Shown here: one piece after another, positions 21,543 to 30,821 of the stretch
How positions within the stretch are numbered: position 1 is the stretch's first letter
How the letters are laid out: each line of letters begins with the position of its first letter
DNA from: CBDDFN01 sp965227065
GTDB taxonomy: Bacteria > Pseudomonadota > Alphaproteobacteria > SPJN01
Assembly (NCBI GenBank): GCA_965227065.1
Contig: CBDDFN010000020.1
Span: 496,001 to 560,000 of the forward strand
Direction of reading: 5' to 3'
Length of the DNA stretch: 64,000 nucleotides
The notes under the pieces: generated by a model
Seen by the model: the letters and a program-made list of their open reading frames with translations, nothing else
Databases searched by the model: none
Told to the model about the DNA's origin: nothing
Made by a program: the position numbers and the translations under genes

Positions 21543-23608
21543 CGCGCGGCCTCATCGCGCTCAAACAGATAAAGCAGGATGCGCAACGCCGTGCCGCGTT
21601 CGGATTGAAGCTCGGGGTCTTTGTTGAGGATCAACACCGCATCATCGCGCGCCATGGCGAGCAAATCGGCATGGGCCGCCAGATCGGCCAGCTTGAATCG
21701 CGGCAATCCGCTTTGCTGGGTGCCGAGCAGATCACCGGCCCCCCTCAGCTTCAAATCCTCTTCGGCGATGCGGAAGCCGTCTTCGGATTCGCGCATGATG
21801 GCCAGCCGCCGTTTGGCTGTGTCCGACAAGGGCGTGTCATAAAGCAGAACACAGACCGAGCGTTTGTCCCCCCGGCCAACCCGGCCGCGCAACTGGTGAA
21901 GCTGGGCAAGGCCGAACCGTTCGGCATGTTCAATCACCATGATGGTGGCTTCGGGCACATCAACGCCGACTTCAATAACGGTTGTGGCCACCAGCAGTTT
22001 GAGCGTGCCGTCCTGAAAGGCCCGCATGGTCTGGTCTTTCTCAGCCGCCTTCATGCGGCCATGAACCAGTCCGACAGCATCACCGAAATGCTTCTTCAGC
22101 GCCTCAAACCGCTCCATCGCGGCGGCTAGTTGCAGTTCGGAATTTTCTTCCACCAGCGGGCAGACCCAATAGGCGCGTTCGCCCCGTTCGATGACGGTGT
22201 GAATGCGGGTGACAAGCTCGTCCATGCGCTCTGTCGGGATGGCAGCCGTGTCGATGGGCTGGCGCCCCGGCGGCTTTTCGGTGATGCGGGAGACATCCAG
22301 ATCGCCATAGGCCGTCAGGGTGAGCGTGCGCGGAATGGGTGTGGCGGTCATCACCAGCACATCGACGGGACGCGCCGACTTGGCGGACAATTGCAGCCTT
22401 TGATGGACGCCGAAGCGGTGCTGTTCATCAATCACCGCAAGGCGCAGATTGGCGAAGGCGACATCATCTTGAAACAGCGCATGGGTGCCGATCACGATCT
22501 GCGCATCGCCGCTTTCGATCCGGCCCAGTTTCTCGCCGCGCGTCGCGCCTTTGTCGCGGCCGGTCAGAAGCTCGACCGAAATGCCGGCGGCGCGTGCCAG
22601 CTGGTCAATGCCGGCAAAATGCTGACGGGCGAGAATTTCCGTCGGGGCCATCAGTGCGGCCTGCCCACCCGCCTCGACGACGGCAGCCATAGTGAGCAGG
22701 GCGACAATGGTTTTACCCGATCCGACATCGCCTTGAACCAGCCGCATCATCCGGTTGGGGCTTTCAAGATCGGCGAGGCATTCGGTCAGCGTTTCAGCCT
22801 GGGACTTGGTCAGCGTGTAGGGCAGGGCGGCCTTGATCTTACTGCTCAGTACTCCGGTGGGGGTGACCGCCTCGCCCTTGGTAACCCGCATGGACCGGCG
22901 CACCAGCGCGAGCGCCAGCTGATTGGCGAGTAATTCATCATAGGCGAGCCGCGCGCGGGCGGGATCATCAGGCTCGAGCGCCTTGGCGGCTTGCGGGGCA
23001 TGGGCGCGGGCGATGGCCTCATGCCAGCTTGGCCAACCCCGTTGCGCCACAAGGGCGGGGTCGAGCCATTCGGGCAAGGCCATGACGCGCGCCAGCGCCT
23101 GATCTATGGCGCGGCCCAGGCTTTTGGGGGCAAGCCCGGCTGTGAGCGGATAGGTGGGTTCCACCCGCATCACGCGGTCGGCTTCGCTGAGCGGGACGAT
23201 ATGGTCGGGATGCGAGATTTGCGGCTCACCCTGATAATAGTCCACCCGGCCTGATACCAGCCTTTGTTCTCCCACAGGCATCTGGCCTTCAAGCCATTTT
23301 TTGTCGCCGCGAAAGAAGGTCAGCGTGATCTGGCCGCTGTCATCATGGGCCAGCACCCGGGTCGGCTGGCGGGGGCTACGGCCTGGAATGTGCCGGTCGA
23401 TGGTGAGCGTAAGCGAAACAATCTGCCCGTCGGGTGCTGATTTGACGCGCGGGGCGAAGCGGCGGTCAACCATGCCGCTGGGCATATGCCACAACAGGTC
23501 CGCAACCGTCCGAATGCCCAGCTTTTCAAGGCTTTCAGCGATTTTGGGGCCAACGCCTTTCAAGGTTTCGACGCCGGTGAACAGGGGATAGAGAATCTCT
23601 GGCCGCAT
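21524..23608 (-). CDS. recG: ATP-dependent DNA helicase RecG
   Basis: RecG remodels stalled forks and Holliday junctions. From the ATG at 23608 it is 694 residues, the usual size; the frame is open further upstream but would overlap the divergent sdhE. An OB-like wedge domain covers about 60-160. Walker A is GDVGSGKTIVALL near residue 290, the DEQH box is DEQHRFGVHQRL, and motif III is VMTATPIPRTL. Motifs V/VI are VATTVIEVGVDVP and QLRGRVGRG. The end is YLFERDEAARYFRSA. The pairing with sdhE and mfd across this region is common in alphaproteobacteria. Confidence 0.96.
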   Translation of the reverse strand: MRPEILYPLFTGVETLKGVGPKIAESLEKLGIRTVADLLWHMPSGMVDRRFAPRVKSAPDGQIVSLTLTIDRHIPGRSPRQPTRVLAHDDSGQITLTFFRGDKKWLEGQMPVGEQRLVSGRVDYYQGEPQISHPDHIVPLSEADRVMRVEPTYPLTAGLAPKSLGRAIDQALARVMALPEWLDPALVAQRGWPSWHEAIARAHAPQAAKALEPDDPARARLAYDELLANQLALALVRRSMRVTKGEAVTPTGVLSSKIKAALPYTLTKSQAETLTECLADLESPNRMMRLVQGDVGSGKTIVALLTMAAVVEAGGQAALMAPTEILARQHFAGIDQLARAAGISVELLTGRDKGATRGEKLGRIESGDAQIVIGTHALFQDDVAFANLRLAVIDEQHRFGVHQRLQLSAKSARPVDVLVMTATPIPRTLTLTAYGDLDVSRITEKPPGRQPIDTAAIPTERMDELVTRIHTVIERGERAYWVCPLVEENSELQLAAAMERFEALKKHFGDAVGLVHGRMKAAEKDQTMRAFQDGTLKLLVATTVIEVGVDVPEATIMVIEHAERFGLAQLHQLRGRVGRGDKRSVCVLLYDTPLSDTAKRRLAIMRESEDGFRIAEEDLKLRGAGDLLGTQQSGLPRFKLADLAAHADLLAMARDDAVLILNKDPELQSERGTALRILLYLFERDEAARYFRSA

Positions 23609-23675
23609 GGTCTGCACACTGCAAGTGACGCGTATGGCTTGCAAGCCTTTCTGATGCACTCTAGGACACGGGGCC

Positions 23676-23954
23676 ATGACGAACGATCCGCACCATACCC
23701 GCCGCAAGCGGCTGAAATTCCGCGCCTGGCACCGGGGCATGCAAGAAGCCGACCTGATCCTGGGCCGGTTTGCCAATGCGCGCCTGGCTGACATGACGGC
23801 TGATGAACTTGACCAGTTTGAAGCCCTGCTGGAAGAGGTTGATCAGGATATTCTCGATTGGTTGATGGGCCGCGCGCCGGTGCCCGCAGAGGCCGATAGC
23901 CCGTTGGTGCAGGAATTGCTGGTGTTTGATTTCAAGGACAGCGTCCCGCAGTGA
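23676..23954 (+). CDS. sdhE: FAD assembly factor SdhE
   Basis: SdhE helps attach FAD covalently to succinate dehydrogenase SdhA. This 92-residue protein is normal length. The diagnostic RGxxE motif is present as HRGMQEADLILGRF at residues 19-32. The acidic helix ELDQFEALLEEVDQDILDWLMGR follows, as in E. coli YgfY/SdhE and yeast Sdh5. Its stop overlaps the mfd GTG start by four bases, so both are probably translated from one message. No succinate dehydrogenase genes are in the window. Confidence 0.93.
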   Translation: MTNDPHHTRRKRLKFRAWHRGMQEADLILGRFANARLADMTADELDQFEALLEEVDQDILDWLMGRAPVPAEADSPLVQELLVFDFKDSVPQ

Positions 23955-26900
23955 CCCCGTTGCTGCGTATCAAGAAGATCGAAGCAGCGATCACGGTCAG
24001 CGGGGTGCCCGATGGGGTCCAGCCCCAGCTTCTGGCCGAGCTTGTCCAGACGCTTGATGAGCCGGTCTTGTTTGTGGCGCGCGATGATGCCCGCGCCCAT
24101 GCGCTGATTGATGAGCTGCAATTTTTTGCCCCTGATCTGGCACCGCTTTATTTTCCTGCCTGGGATTGTCTGCCTTATGACCGGGTGTCGCCCAACCACA
24201 CATTGGTGGCCGAACGCATGGCGGTCCTGTCGGAGCTCACCCATGGGGCCTGTCCGCTTCTGATTACCACCATCAATGCGGTGACCCAGCGTGTGCCGCC
24301 CAAGGCACTGTTGGAAGAGGGCATGTTGGTGGCCCGGCCCGGCGATCATCTGGAGCGCGAGACGTTGATTTCCTTCCTGGAAAAGAACGGCTATGCGCGT
24401 GCCTCCACCGTGATGGAGCCGGGGGACTTTGCGGTTCGCGGCTCGCTGATTGATCTGTTTGCGCCGGGGCATGAGCATCCCTTGCGGCTGGACTTCTTTG
24501 GTGATGAGCTTGAAAGCGTGCGCGCCTTTGACGGGCTGACCCAGCGTACGTTGCATGATGCCGGGGCGCTTGAGCTTATGCCGGTGACCGAGTTCCTGCT
24601 TGATGCCGAAACGATCAGCCGGTTCCGGCAGGGCTATGTCGCCCGCTTCGGTGCGGTGACCGATGATGATCCGCTTTATGAAGCGGTCAGTGCGGGCCGC
24701 CGTCATCAGGGGATGGAACATTGGTTGCCTTTGTTTCATGACCGGCTGTCTACCTTGAGTGAATATCTGCCCGGCGCCCGGCTGGTGCTTGATCACCTTG
24801 CTGAGGAAGCGCGCGGTGAGCGGATGGAAACCATCGCTGACTATTTTGAGGCCCGGCAGGAATTTGATGCCGAGGGGACACAATTTTCAGGGCCTGCCTA
24901 CAAGCCCTTGCCGCCCGACGCGCTCTATCTCACCGATGATGAATGGACCGCGCTGATCGATGCCCACGGGCTGGTGCGGTTCACCCCGTTTGGCGAGCCT
25001 GATAGCGCCCGATCGGTCAATTATGGTGGCAAGCTTGGCCGCAATTTTGCGCCCGAACGCACCCAGCCCGACCGCAATGTCTATGAGGCGTTGAAGTCCC
25101 ACCTTGGTGATCTGCTCAAGGCGGGCAAGCGACCGCTGATTGCCAGTTTCTCTGAAGGCTCGCGCGACCGGTTGGGCCAGATTTTGCGCGACAGCAAGAT
25201 TGAGCCGCTCGCGCTTGTGGATAATCTGACCGATGCGCTGGGCCAGCCCGCCGGAACCATTGGCCTGGGTGTGCTGCCCTTGGAGCATGGCGTTGAATGG
25301 GACAGTGTCGCCATCATTTCCGAACAGGATGTGCTGGGCGACCGGATGATCCGGCGCGCGCAAAAGCGCCGCAAAGCCGAAGATTTTATTTCCGATGCGG
25401 CCAGCCTGTCGGTTGGTGATCTGGTGGTTCATTCCGATCATGGCATCGGACGCTATGGCGGGCTGTTCACCATTGAGGCGGGCGGGGCGCCCCATGACTG
25501 TCTGCTTGTCACCTATCACAATGACGACAAGCTTTATCTGCCGGTTGAGAATATTGAGCTTCTGTCGCGCTATGGCGGTGACAGCGAGTTGGTTGAGCTT
25601 GACCGGCTGGGCGGCACCGCCTGGCAATCGCGCAAGGCCCGGCTGAAGAAAAAGCTGTTGGAGATGGCTGAAGAGCTGATCCGCATTGCGGCTGCGCGCG
25701 AGCTGAAGCACGCCGCTGAACTGGGCCTGCCCGAAGGGGCCTATGATGAGTTCTGCGCCCGCTTCCCCTATCACGAAACCGATGATCAGGCCCGCGCCAT
25801 CGCCGATGTGATCGAAGATCTGGCGTCCGGCCGGCCCATGGACCGGCTGGTGTGCGGCGATGTCGGCTTCGGCAAGACCGAGGTGGCGCTGCGATCAGCC
25901 TTTGTGGCCGCCATGGCGGGCAAACAGGTGGCGATTGTCGTGCCGACCACCTTGCTTGCGCGCCAGCACACCAAGAATGTCACGGAACGCATGAAGGGCT
26001 TTCCCTTGCGCATCGGGCAGTTGTCCCGGTTGGTCAGCCAGAAGGATGCGGCGCTGACCAAAAACGAGATGGAAGAGGGCAAGATCGATATTGTCATCGG
26101 CACCCATGCGCTGTTGCAGAAGTCGATCAAGTTTCGCGATCTGGGCCTGTTGATTGTCGATGAGGAGCAGCATTTCGGCGTCAAGCACAAGGAACGGCTG
26201 AAGGAAATGAAGGCCGATGTCCATGTGCTGACCCTGACCGCAACGCCGATCCCGCGCACATTGCAACTGGCTATGACGGGCGTCCGCGATCTGTCGATCA
26301 TCGCCACACCGCCGGTGGACCGGCTTGCGGTGCGCACCTTTGTGATGCCGTTTGATCCGGTGGTGGCGCGCGAAGCCATCCTGCGGGAACATTATCGTGG
26401 CGGACAAACCTTCTATGTCGCCCCGCGCATTGCCGATCTGCCGGAGCTTCAGGAGTTTCTGGAAACCCACGTGCCGGAAGTTCGGGTGGCGGTTGCTCAC
26501 GGCCAGATGGCGCCGGGCGAGCTCGACCAGATCATGACCGCCTTTTATGACGGCCATTTTGATGTGCTGTTATCGACCACCATTGTGGAATCGGGCCTCG
26601 ATATCCCGACCGCCAACACCATGCTGGTGCACCGGGCCGACATGTTCGGGCTCGCCCAGCTTTATCAATTGCGGGGCCGTATTGGCCGGTCAAAAACCCG
26701 CGCTTACGCCTATCTGACCGTGCCGCAGAACAAAAGCCTGACGGATGGGGCGGAAAAGCGGCTTAAGGTTTTGCAATCGCTCGACACGCTGGGGGCAGGC
26801 TTCACGCTGGCAAGCCATGATCTTGATTTGCGCGGGGCGGGCAATCTGCTCGGCGAAGAACAGTCGGGCCATATTCGCGAGGTCGGCTTTGAGCTTTACC

Positions 26901-27418
26901 GCGAGATGCTGGAAGACGCGATTGCGTCCTTGCGCGAAGGCGGAGGTGCTGATGTCGATGATGGCTGGTCACCGCAAATCAATATTGGTGCAGCGGTCCT
27001 GATCCCGGAAAATTATGTCCCGGACCTCAATGTGCGCCTGTCGCTCTATCGGCGCTTGTCGAGTGTTGATGGCTCGGAAGAAATGGACGGCTTTGCGGCT
27101 GAACTGATCGACCGGTTCGGGCCGCTGCCCGAAGAGGTTGATTTCCTGATGAAGATCGTCGCGATCAAGCAGCTGTGCCGTAAGGCTGGTGTTGCCAAGC
27201 TTGATGCCGGACCCAAGGGGGCAACCGTTGGCTTCCGCAAGGATGAGTTTGCCAATCCTGCTGGGCTGGTCGAATTTGTTCAGAACAGTGTCGGGACTGT
27301 CAAGCTGCGGCCCGATATGACGCTTGTCTATATGCGCGGCTGGTCGGACGTCGAGGCCAGACTTAAAGGCGCGCACAATCTGGTGCAGAAATTGGCGAAG
27401 CTTGCAGATTCAGCCTAG
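23951..27418 (+). CDS. mfd: Transcription-repair coupling factor Mfd
   Basis: Mfd removes RNA polymerase stalled at lesions and recruits UvrA. The protein is 1155 residues. The N-terminal UvrB-like module carries FPAWDCLPYDRVSPNHTLVAERM. The RNA-polymerase interaction domain is near 475-545 (LSVGDLVVHSDHGIGRYGGL). The motor has Walker A GDVGFGKTEVALRSAFVA near 637 and DEEQHFGVKHKERLK near 737. Motif III is LTATPIPRTLQLAM, followed by a QLRGRIGRSK box. The C-terminal domain contacts UvrA. Start is GTG at 23951, overlapping sdhE by four bases. The stop overlaps the convergent DsbA-like gene by four bases. UvrA is also encoded in this window. Confidence 0.97.
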   Translation: MTPLLRIKKIEAAITVSGVPDGVQPQLLAELVQTLDEPVLFVARDDARAHALIDELQFFAPDLAPLYFPAWDCLPYDRVSPNHTLVAERMAVLSELTHGACPLLITTINAVTQRVPPKALLEEGMLVARPGDHLERETLISFLEKNGYARASTVMEPGDFAVRGSLIDLFAPGHEHPLRLDFFGDELESVRAFDGLTQRTLHDAGALELMPVTEFLLDAETISRFRQGYVARFGAVTDDDPLYEAVSAGRRHQGMEHWLPLFHDRLSTLSEYLPGARLVLDHLAEEARGERMETIADYFEARQEFDAEGTQFSGPAYKPLPPDALYLTDDEWTALIDAHGLVRFTPFGEPDSARSVNYGGKLGRNFAPERTQPDRNVYEALKSHLGDLLKAGKRPLIASFSEGSRDRLGQILRDSKIEPLALVDNLTDALGQPAGTIGLGVLPLEHGVEWDSVAIISEQDVLGDRMIRRAQKRRKAEDFISDAASLSVGDLVVHSDHGIGRYGGLFTIEAGGAPHDCLLVTYHNDDKLYLPVENIELLSRYGGDSELVELDRLGGTAWQSRKARLKKKLLEMAEELIRIAAARELKHAAELGLPEGAYDEFCARFPYHETDDQARAIADVIEDLASGRPMDRLVCGDVGFGKTEVALRSAFVAAMAGKQVAIVVPTTLLARQHTKNVTERMKGFPLRIGQLSRLVSQKDAALTKNEMEEGKIDIVIGTHALLQKSIKFRDLGLLIVDEEQHFGVKHKERLKEMKADVHVLTLTATPIPRTLQLAMTGVRDLSIIATPPVDRLAVRTFVMPFDPVVAREAILREHYRGGQTFYVAPRIADLPELQEFLETHVPEVRVAVAHGQMAPGELDQIMTAFYDGHFDVLLSTTIVESGLDIPTANTMLVHRADMFGLAQLYQLRGRIGRSKTRAYAYLTVPQNKSLTDGAEKRLKVLQSLDTLGAGFTLASHDLDLRGAGNLLGEEQSGHIREVGFELYREMLEDAIASLREGGGADVDDGWSPQINIGAAVLIPENYVPDLNVRLSLYRRLSSVDGSEEMDGFAAELIDRFGPLPEEVDFLMKIVAIKQLCRKAGVAKLDAGPKGATVGFRKDEFANPAGLVEFVQNSVGTVKLRPDMTLVYMRGWSDVEARLKGAHNLVQKLAKLADSA

Positions 27419-28077
27419 GCGTCTGCCGCTTTTTGCTCAAGCTTGCCTTTGATGCGCTTCAATAGATGCACAAAGGTTTCGGTGTCCTGCGCGCCGGTCA
27501 GCATGAACTGGCCATTGATCAGAAAACATGGCACGCCGGAGACGCCCATGCCGCGCGCGGTTTCATCTTCCTTCTGAACCAGTTCAACATCAGCCCCGCG
27601 ATCAAGTAGCGTGCCGACAAGCTCCCCATCCATTCCCGATTGCTGTGCGACATCGACCAGCACGGCGCGGTCTGAAATATCGCGCGCCTGTTCAAAATAG
27701 GCGCGAAACAGATTTTCAACGACCGCATCCTGTTTACCGGTCGAATAGGCCCAGCGCACCAGCCTGTGGCTGTCGAGCGTGTTGGGCATTTTCTCGATTT
27801 TTTCAAAATCAAAGGCGATGCCGCACTCAGTGCCATTGTCGAGGATTGATTGATAGACCGGCGAGGATTTGCCGCCATGATCGGAGCCGAATTTCTGCCG
27901 CATATAGGTTCGGCGGTCCATGCCCTCGGCCGGCATGTCGGGATTAAGCTGAAAGGGCCGCCACATCACATCAAAGGTGATGTCGTCCAACTCCGCCATG
28001 GCCGCTTCCATCCGCTTCTTGCCGATGAAGCACCAGGGGCAGACCGTGTCGGAAATGATGTCGAGTTTCATATGCAT
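27415..28077 (-). CDS. FrnE/DsbA-family thioredoxin-fold oxidoreductase
   Basis: This 220-residue protein has a DsbA-like thioredoxin fold and active site C13-P-W-C16 in SDTVCPWCFIGKKRM. The cis-Pro loop is GVSGVPCFLINGQFMLTGAQ. There is no signal peptide, so it is cytoplasmic, like FrnE and the 2-hydroxychromene-2-carboxylate isomerase branch. The CPWCFIGK and GVPxF signatures favour FrnE, a cytoplasmic disulfide oxidoreductase, over the isomerase. Two start codons are possible (ATG 28077 and ATG 28071); neither has a strong ribosome-binding site. It is convergent with mfd and divergent from an SDR gene. Confidence 0.87.
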   Translation of the reverse strand: MHMKLDIISDTVCPWCFIGKKRMEAAMAELDDITFDVMWRPFQLNPDMPAEGMDRRTYMRQKFGSDHGGKSSPVYQSILDNGTECGIAFDFEKIEKMPNTLDSHRLVRWAYSTGKQDAVVENLFRAYFEQARDISDRAVLVDVAQQSGMDGELVGTLLDRGADVELVQKEDETARGMGVSGVPCFLINGQFMLTGAQDTETFVHLLKRIKGKLEQKAADA

Positions 28078-28175
28078 GGGTTGAGCCTATCGCGAATGGT
28101 CCCAAACGCCAAGATTGACGCACGGGCCAGACTCACTAGGATCGCGCCATCGCTATTCTCATTGGAGTTCCCCCC

Positions 28176-28943
28176 ATGTCCCTAACCCTGGATTTGAGCG
28201 GCAAAACGGCTTTTGTCACCGGTACCACCAGCGGGCTTGGCCGCCAGATGGCCATTGCGCTCGCCCGGGCAGGCGCCAAGGTCGCGATTACGGGCCGCCG
28301 CGCTGATCGGCTTGATGCGCTGAAAGCCGAGATTGAAAATGAGGGCGGCACGGTTTTTGCCCGACCCCTCGACGTTACCGACGAAGCCGATATCAAGGCG
28401 GCAATGGATGAGACCGAAGCCGCACTGGGCCCCATCGACATACTGGTCAACAATGCCGGCGTGAGCCTGGGCAAGCCGCTGCTCGATTATGAAGGCGCGG
28501 ATTATGACTTCATCATGGATGTGAATACCAAGGCGGTGTTTCTGTGCGCCGTCGAAGTGGCCCGGCGCATGATCAAGAACGGCGCGGGGGGACGGATCAT
28601 CAACATTTCGTCGATAGGCTCGCACACGGTTTTGCGTGGCAACACCGTCTATTGCATGTCCAAGGCCGCCGTCTCGACCATGACTGAAAATATGGCGCGG
28701 GAATGGGCGCGCCATGACATCAATGTCACCGCCATCGCACCGGGCTATATCGGCACCGAAATCAATGATGAGTGGTACAATACTGACCGCGGCCAGGCCC
28801 AGATCAAAAGCTTCCCCAAGCGCCGCCTTGGTCTGCCTGAAGACCTTGACGGCATTCTGGTGCTGCTATGCTCCGACCAGGGGCGGCTAATTTCCGGCGA
28901 CACGATCACGGTCGATGACGCCCAATCAAAATCTGGAATTTAA
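28176..28943 (+). CDS. SDR-family NAD(P)-dependent oxidoreductase
   Basis: This 255-residue classical short-chain dehydrogenase binds its cofactor through TGTTSGLGRQMAIALARAGA (residues 15-34). It has NNAGVSLG and the catalytic set Ser in INISSIGSHTV with YCMSK as the YxxxK motif. The end VLLCSDQGRLISGDTITVDD is typical of 3-oxoacyl reductase-like members. The exact substrate is unknown. It starts behind GGAGTTCC and opens a same-strand cluster with CaiB, a histidine phosphatase and a 3-hydroxyisobutyrate dehydrogenase-like gene. The CoA-transferase begins 25 bases after its stop, so a shared acyl-CoA pathway is plausible. Confidence 0.9.
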   Translation: MSLTLDLSGKTAFVTGTTSGLGRQMAIALARAGAKVAITGRRADRLDALKAEIENEGGTVFARPLDVTDEADIKAAMDETEAALGPIDILVNNAGVSLGKPLLDYEGADYDFIMDVNTKAVFLCAVEVARRMIKNGAGGRIINISSIGSHTVLRGNTVYCMSKAAVSTMTENMAREWARHDINVTAIAPGYIGTEINDEWYNTDRGQAQIKSFPKRRLGLPEDLDGILVLLCSDQGRLISGDTITVDDAQSKSGI

Positions 28944-28968
28944 TACACACCATTGAAAGGATTTATCC

Positions 28969-30099
28969 ATGGGACCGCTTCACGGGATCAAGATTGTTGA
29001 AATTGCAGGCATCGGGCCGGGACCGTTCTGCGCGATGATGCTCGCCGATATGGGCGCGGACATTATCCGCGTGGACCGCAAGGCCGCGGCCGGATCGGGG
29101 TCGGACAAGGACCCTTTGAACCGGGGCCGCCGGTCCATTGCGGTGGATTTGAAAAAGCCCGAAGGCGTCGAAGCCGTGCTCAAATTGTGCGAGCAGGCTG
29201 ATGCGCTGATTGAAGGCTTCCGCCCCGGCGTTATGGAACGGCTGGGCCTTGGTCCTGATATCGTTCTTGCGCGCAATAAAAAGCTCGTCTTTGGCCGCAT
29301 GACCGGCTGGGGTCAGTTTGGCCCGCTGGCCCATGCCGCCGGTCACGATATGAATTATATTTCGATCACCGGCGCGCTTCACGCGATTGGCCCCAAGAAC
29401 GGCAAGCCTGCGGTTCCGCTCAATCTGGTGGGGGATTTTGGCGGCGGCGGCATGCTGCTCGCGTTCGGCATTGCGTGCGGCATTGTCGAGGCGCAACGCT
29501 CCGGCGAAGGTCAGGTGATTGATGCGGCGATGACTGATGGGTCTGCAATTCTGTCGGCGATGATGTATGGCTTTAAAGCGGCCGGTATTTGGACCAACAA
29601 TCGCGAAGACAATATGCTCGACGGCGGGGCGCATTTTTACGACACCTATGAGACCAAAGACGGCAAATATGTCTCGATCGGCTCGATCGAACCGCAATTC
29701 TATGCGCTGTTGCGGGAGAAAACAGGGCTCGACAAAGACCCCGACTTTGACGCCCAGCATGACAAGAGCCAGTGGCCTGCTTTGAAAGCGAAGCTGCAAA
29801 CGGTGTTGAAGGAAAAGACCCGTGATGAATGGTGTGCGCTGATGGAAGGCACCGATGTGTGTTTTGCCCCTATCCTCGATTGGGATGAGGCGATGGACCA
29901 TCCCCACAATGTTGCGCGTGAAACCTTTGTCGAAGTTGGCGGCACCAAACAGCCTGCCCCTGCGCCGCGCTTTTCGCGTACCGCACCGCCGGTGCCGAAC
30001 CCGGCCCCGCTGGCGGGTCAGAACACCGATGAGGCGCTCAGCGACTGGGGCTTTTCCGCCGACGAACTGGGCGCGCTGAAAGAGGCGGGCGCTATCTGA
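28969..30099 (+). CDS. CaiB/BaiF-family CoA-transferase (alpha-methylacyl-CoA racemase type)
   Basis: This 376-residue protein is a family III CoA-transferase or racemase. It starts GPLHGIKIVEIAGIGPGPFC, the standard opening, with MLADMGADIIRVDR next. The catalytic Asp is in IDAAMTDGSAILSAM near residue 188. GHDMNYISITGALHAIG and LVGDFGGGGMLLAFGIA are characteristic of alpha-methylacyl-CoA racemase, which inverts 2-methyl-branched acyl-CoAs. Racemase is favoured over CoA-transferase by those motifs but not proved. The ATG is preceded by GAAAGGA. Its stop overlaps the histidine phosphatase start by one base. Confidence 0.9.
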   Translation: MGPLHGIKIVEIAGIGPGPFCAMMLADMGADIIRVDRKAAAGSGSDKDPLNRGRRSIAVDLKKPEGVEAVLKLCEQADALIEGFRPGVMERLGLGPDIVLARNKKLVFGRMTGWGQFGPLAHAAGHDMNYISITGALHAIGPKNGKPAVPLNLVGDFGGGGMLLAFGIACGIVEAQRSGEGQVIDAAMTDGSAILSAMMYGFKAAGIWTNNREDNMLDGGAHFYDTYETKDGKYVSIGSIEPQFYALLREKTGLDKDPDFDAQHDKSQWPALKAKLQTVLKEKTRDEWCALMEGTDVCFAPILDWDEAMDHPHNVARETFVEVGGTKQPAPAPRFSRTAPPVPNPAPLAGQNTDEALSDWGFSADELGALKEAGAI

Positions 30100-30821
30100 T
30101 GGGCGCCTTACCCGATACGGAATGCCGGCGGCGCATCATTTTGATGCGCCACGGCCATGTCGATTATCTCGGCAATCTCGACAAGCATCATCCCAATGAT
30201 GTGCCGTTGACCTCGCGCGGCGTGGGTGAGGCGCAGGCGTCGGGCCGGGCGCTCAAAGACATGGTGTTCGACCGGGCGATCTGTTCGGGTTATCCGCGCA
30301 CGCGCCAGACGGCGGAGCATGTTCTGTCCCAGCTTGAAACCGCTGTGCCGGAACTGGAAGTCGAGCCGCGTTTTGTTGAAATCTCGGTGGGTGATCTTAC
30401 GCAAGGTCACTTGCTGACCAGCCATTCGATTGCCGAAATGGAACGCGAGGCTTTCGCGCAAGCCGACAAGGGCGGGGCGTTTGGCGAGGGCGGTGAGCTG
30501 TTTGACGATGTGCTTGCCCGCATGGTTGAAGGCTTTGAGGCGCTGCTTGCCGACAAGGACTGGACCACCGCGCTGGTCGTCGCCCATGAAGGGGTCAACC
30601 GGGTCTTGCTGTCTTACCTGCTGGTCGGCTCGATGGCGGCAGTCGCTCCGCTTCAGCAGGACCTTGCCTGCATTAATGTGATTGATGTGGATGAACCTGC
30701 CGGGGGCTCGCCGGTCATTTTTGTCAAATCAGTCAATATCACGCCGGACAATCCCACCAAGCATGGGATGAACCGCACATCGCTGGAAGAAATTTTCCAG
30801 CCCTATGAGGACGAGGCATGA
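30099..30821 (+). CDS. Histidine phosphatase superfamily protein
   Basis: This 240-residue phosphoglycerate-mutase-like enzyme has the phosphohistidine motif LMRHGHVDYLGNL near residue 16. The following conserved parts are LTSRGVGEAQASGRAL and ICSGYPRTRQTAEHV. The second catalytic His is in ALVVAHEGVNRVLLSYLL near 165. Members are phosphomonoesterases or mutases; this one is not close enough to any known class for a substrate call. It is translationally coupled at both ends, with a one-base overlap with the CoA-transferase and a four-base overlap with the next dehydrogenase. A phosphatase inside an acyl-CoA gene set is unusual. Confidence 0.85.
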   Translation: MGALPDTECRRRIILMRHGHVDYLGNLDKHHPNDVPLTSRGVGEAQASGRALKDMVFDRAICSGYPRTRQTAEHVLSQLETAVPELEVEPRFVEISVGDLTQGHLLTSHSIAEMEREAFAQADKGGAFGEGGELFDDVLARMVEGFEALLADKDWTTALVVAHEGVNRVLLSYLLVGSMAAVAPLQQDLACINVIDVDEPAGGSPVIFVKSVNITPDNPTKHGMNRTSLEEIFQPYEDEA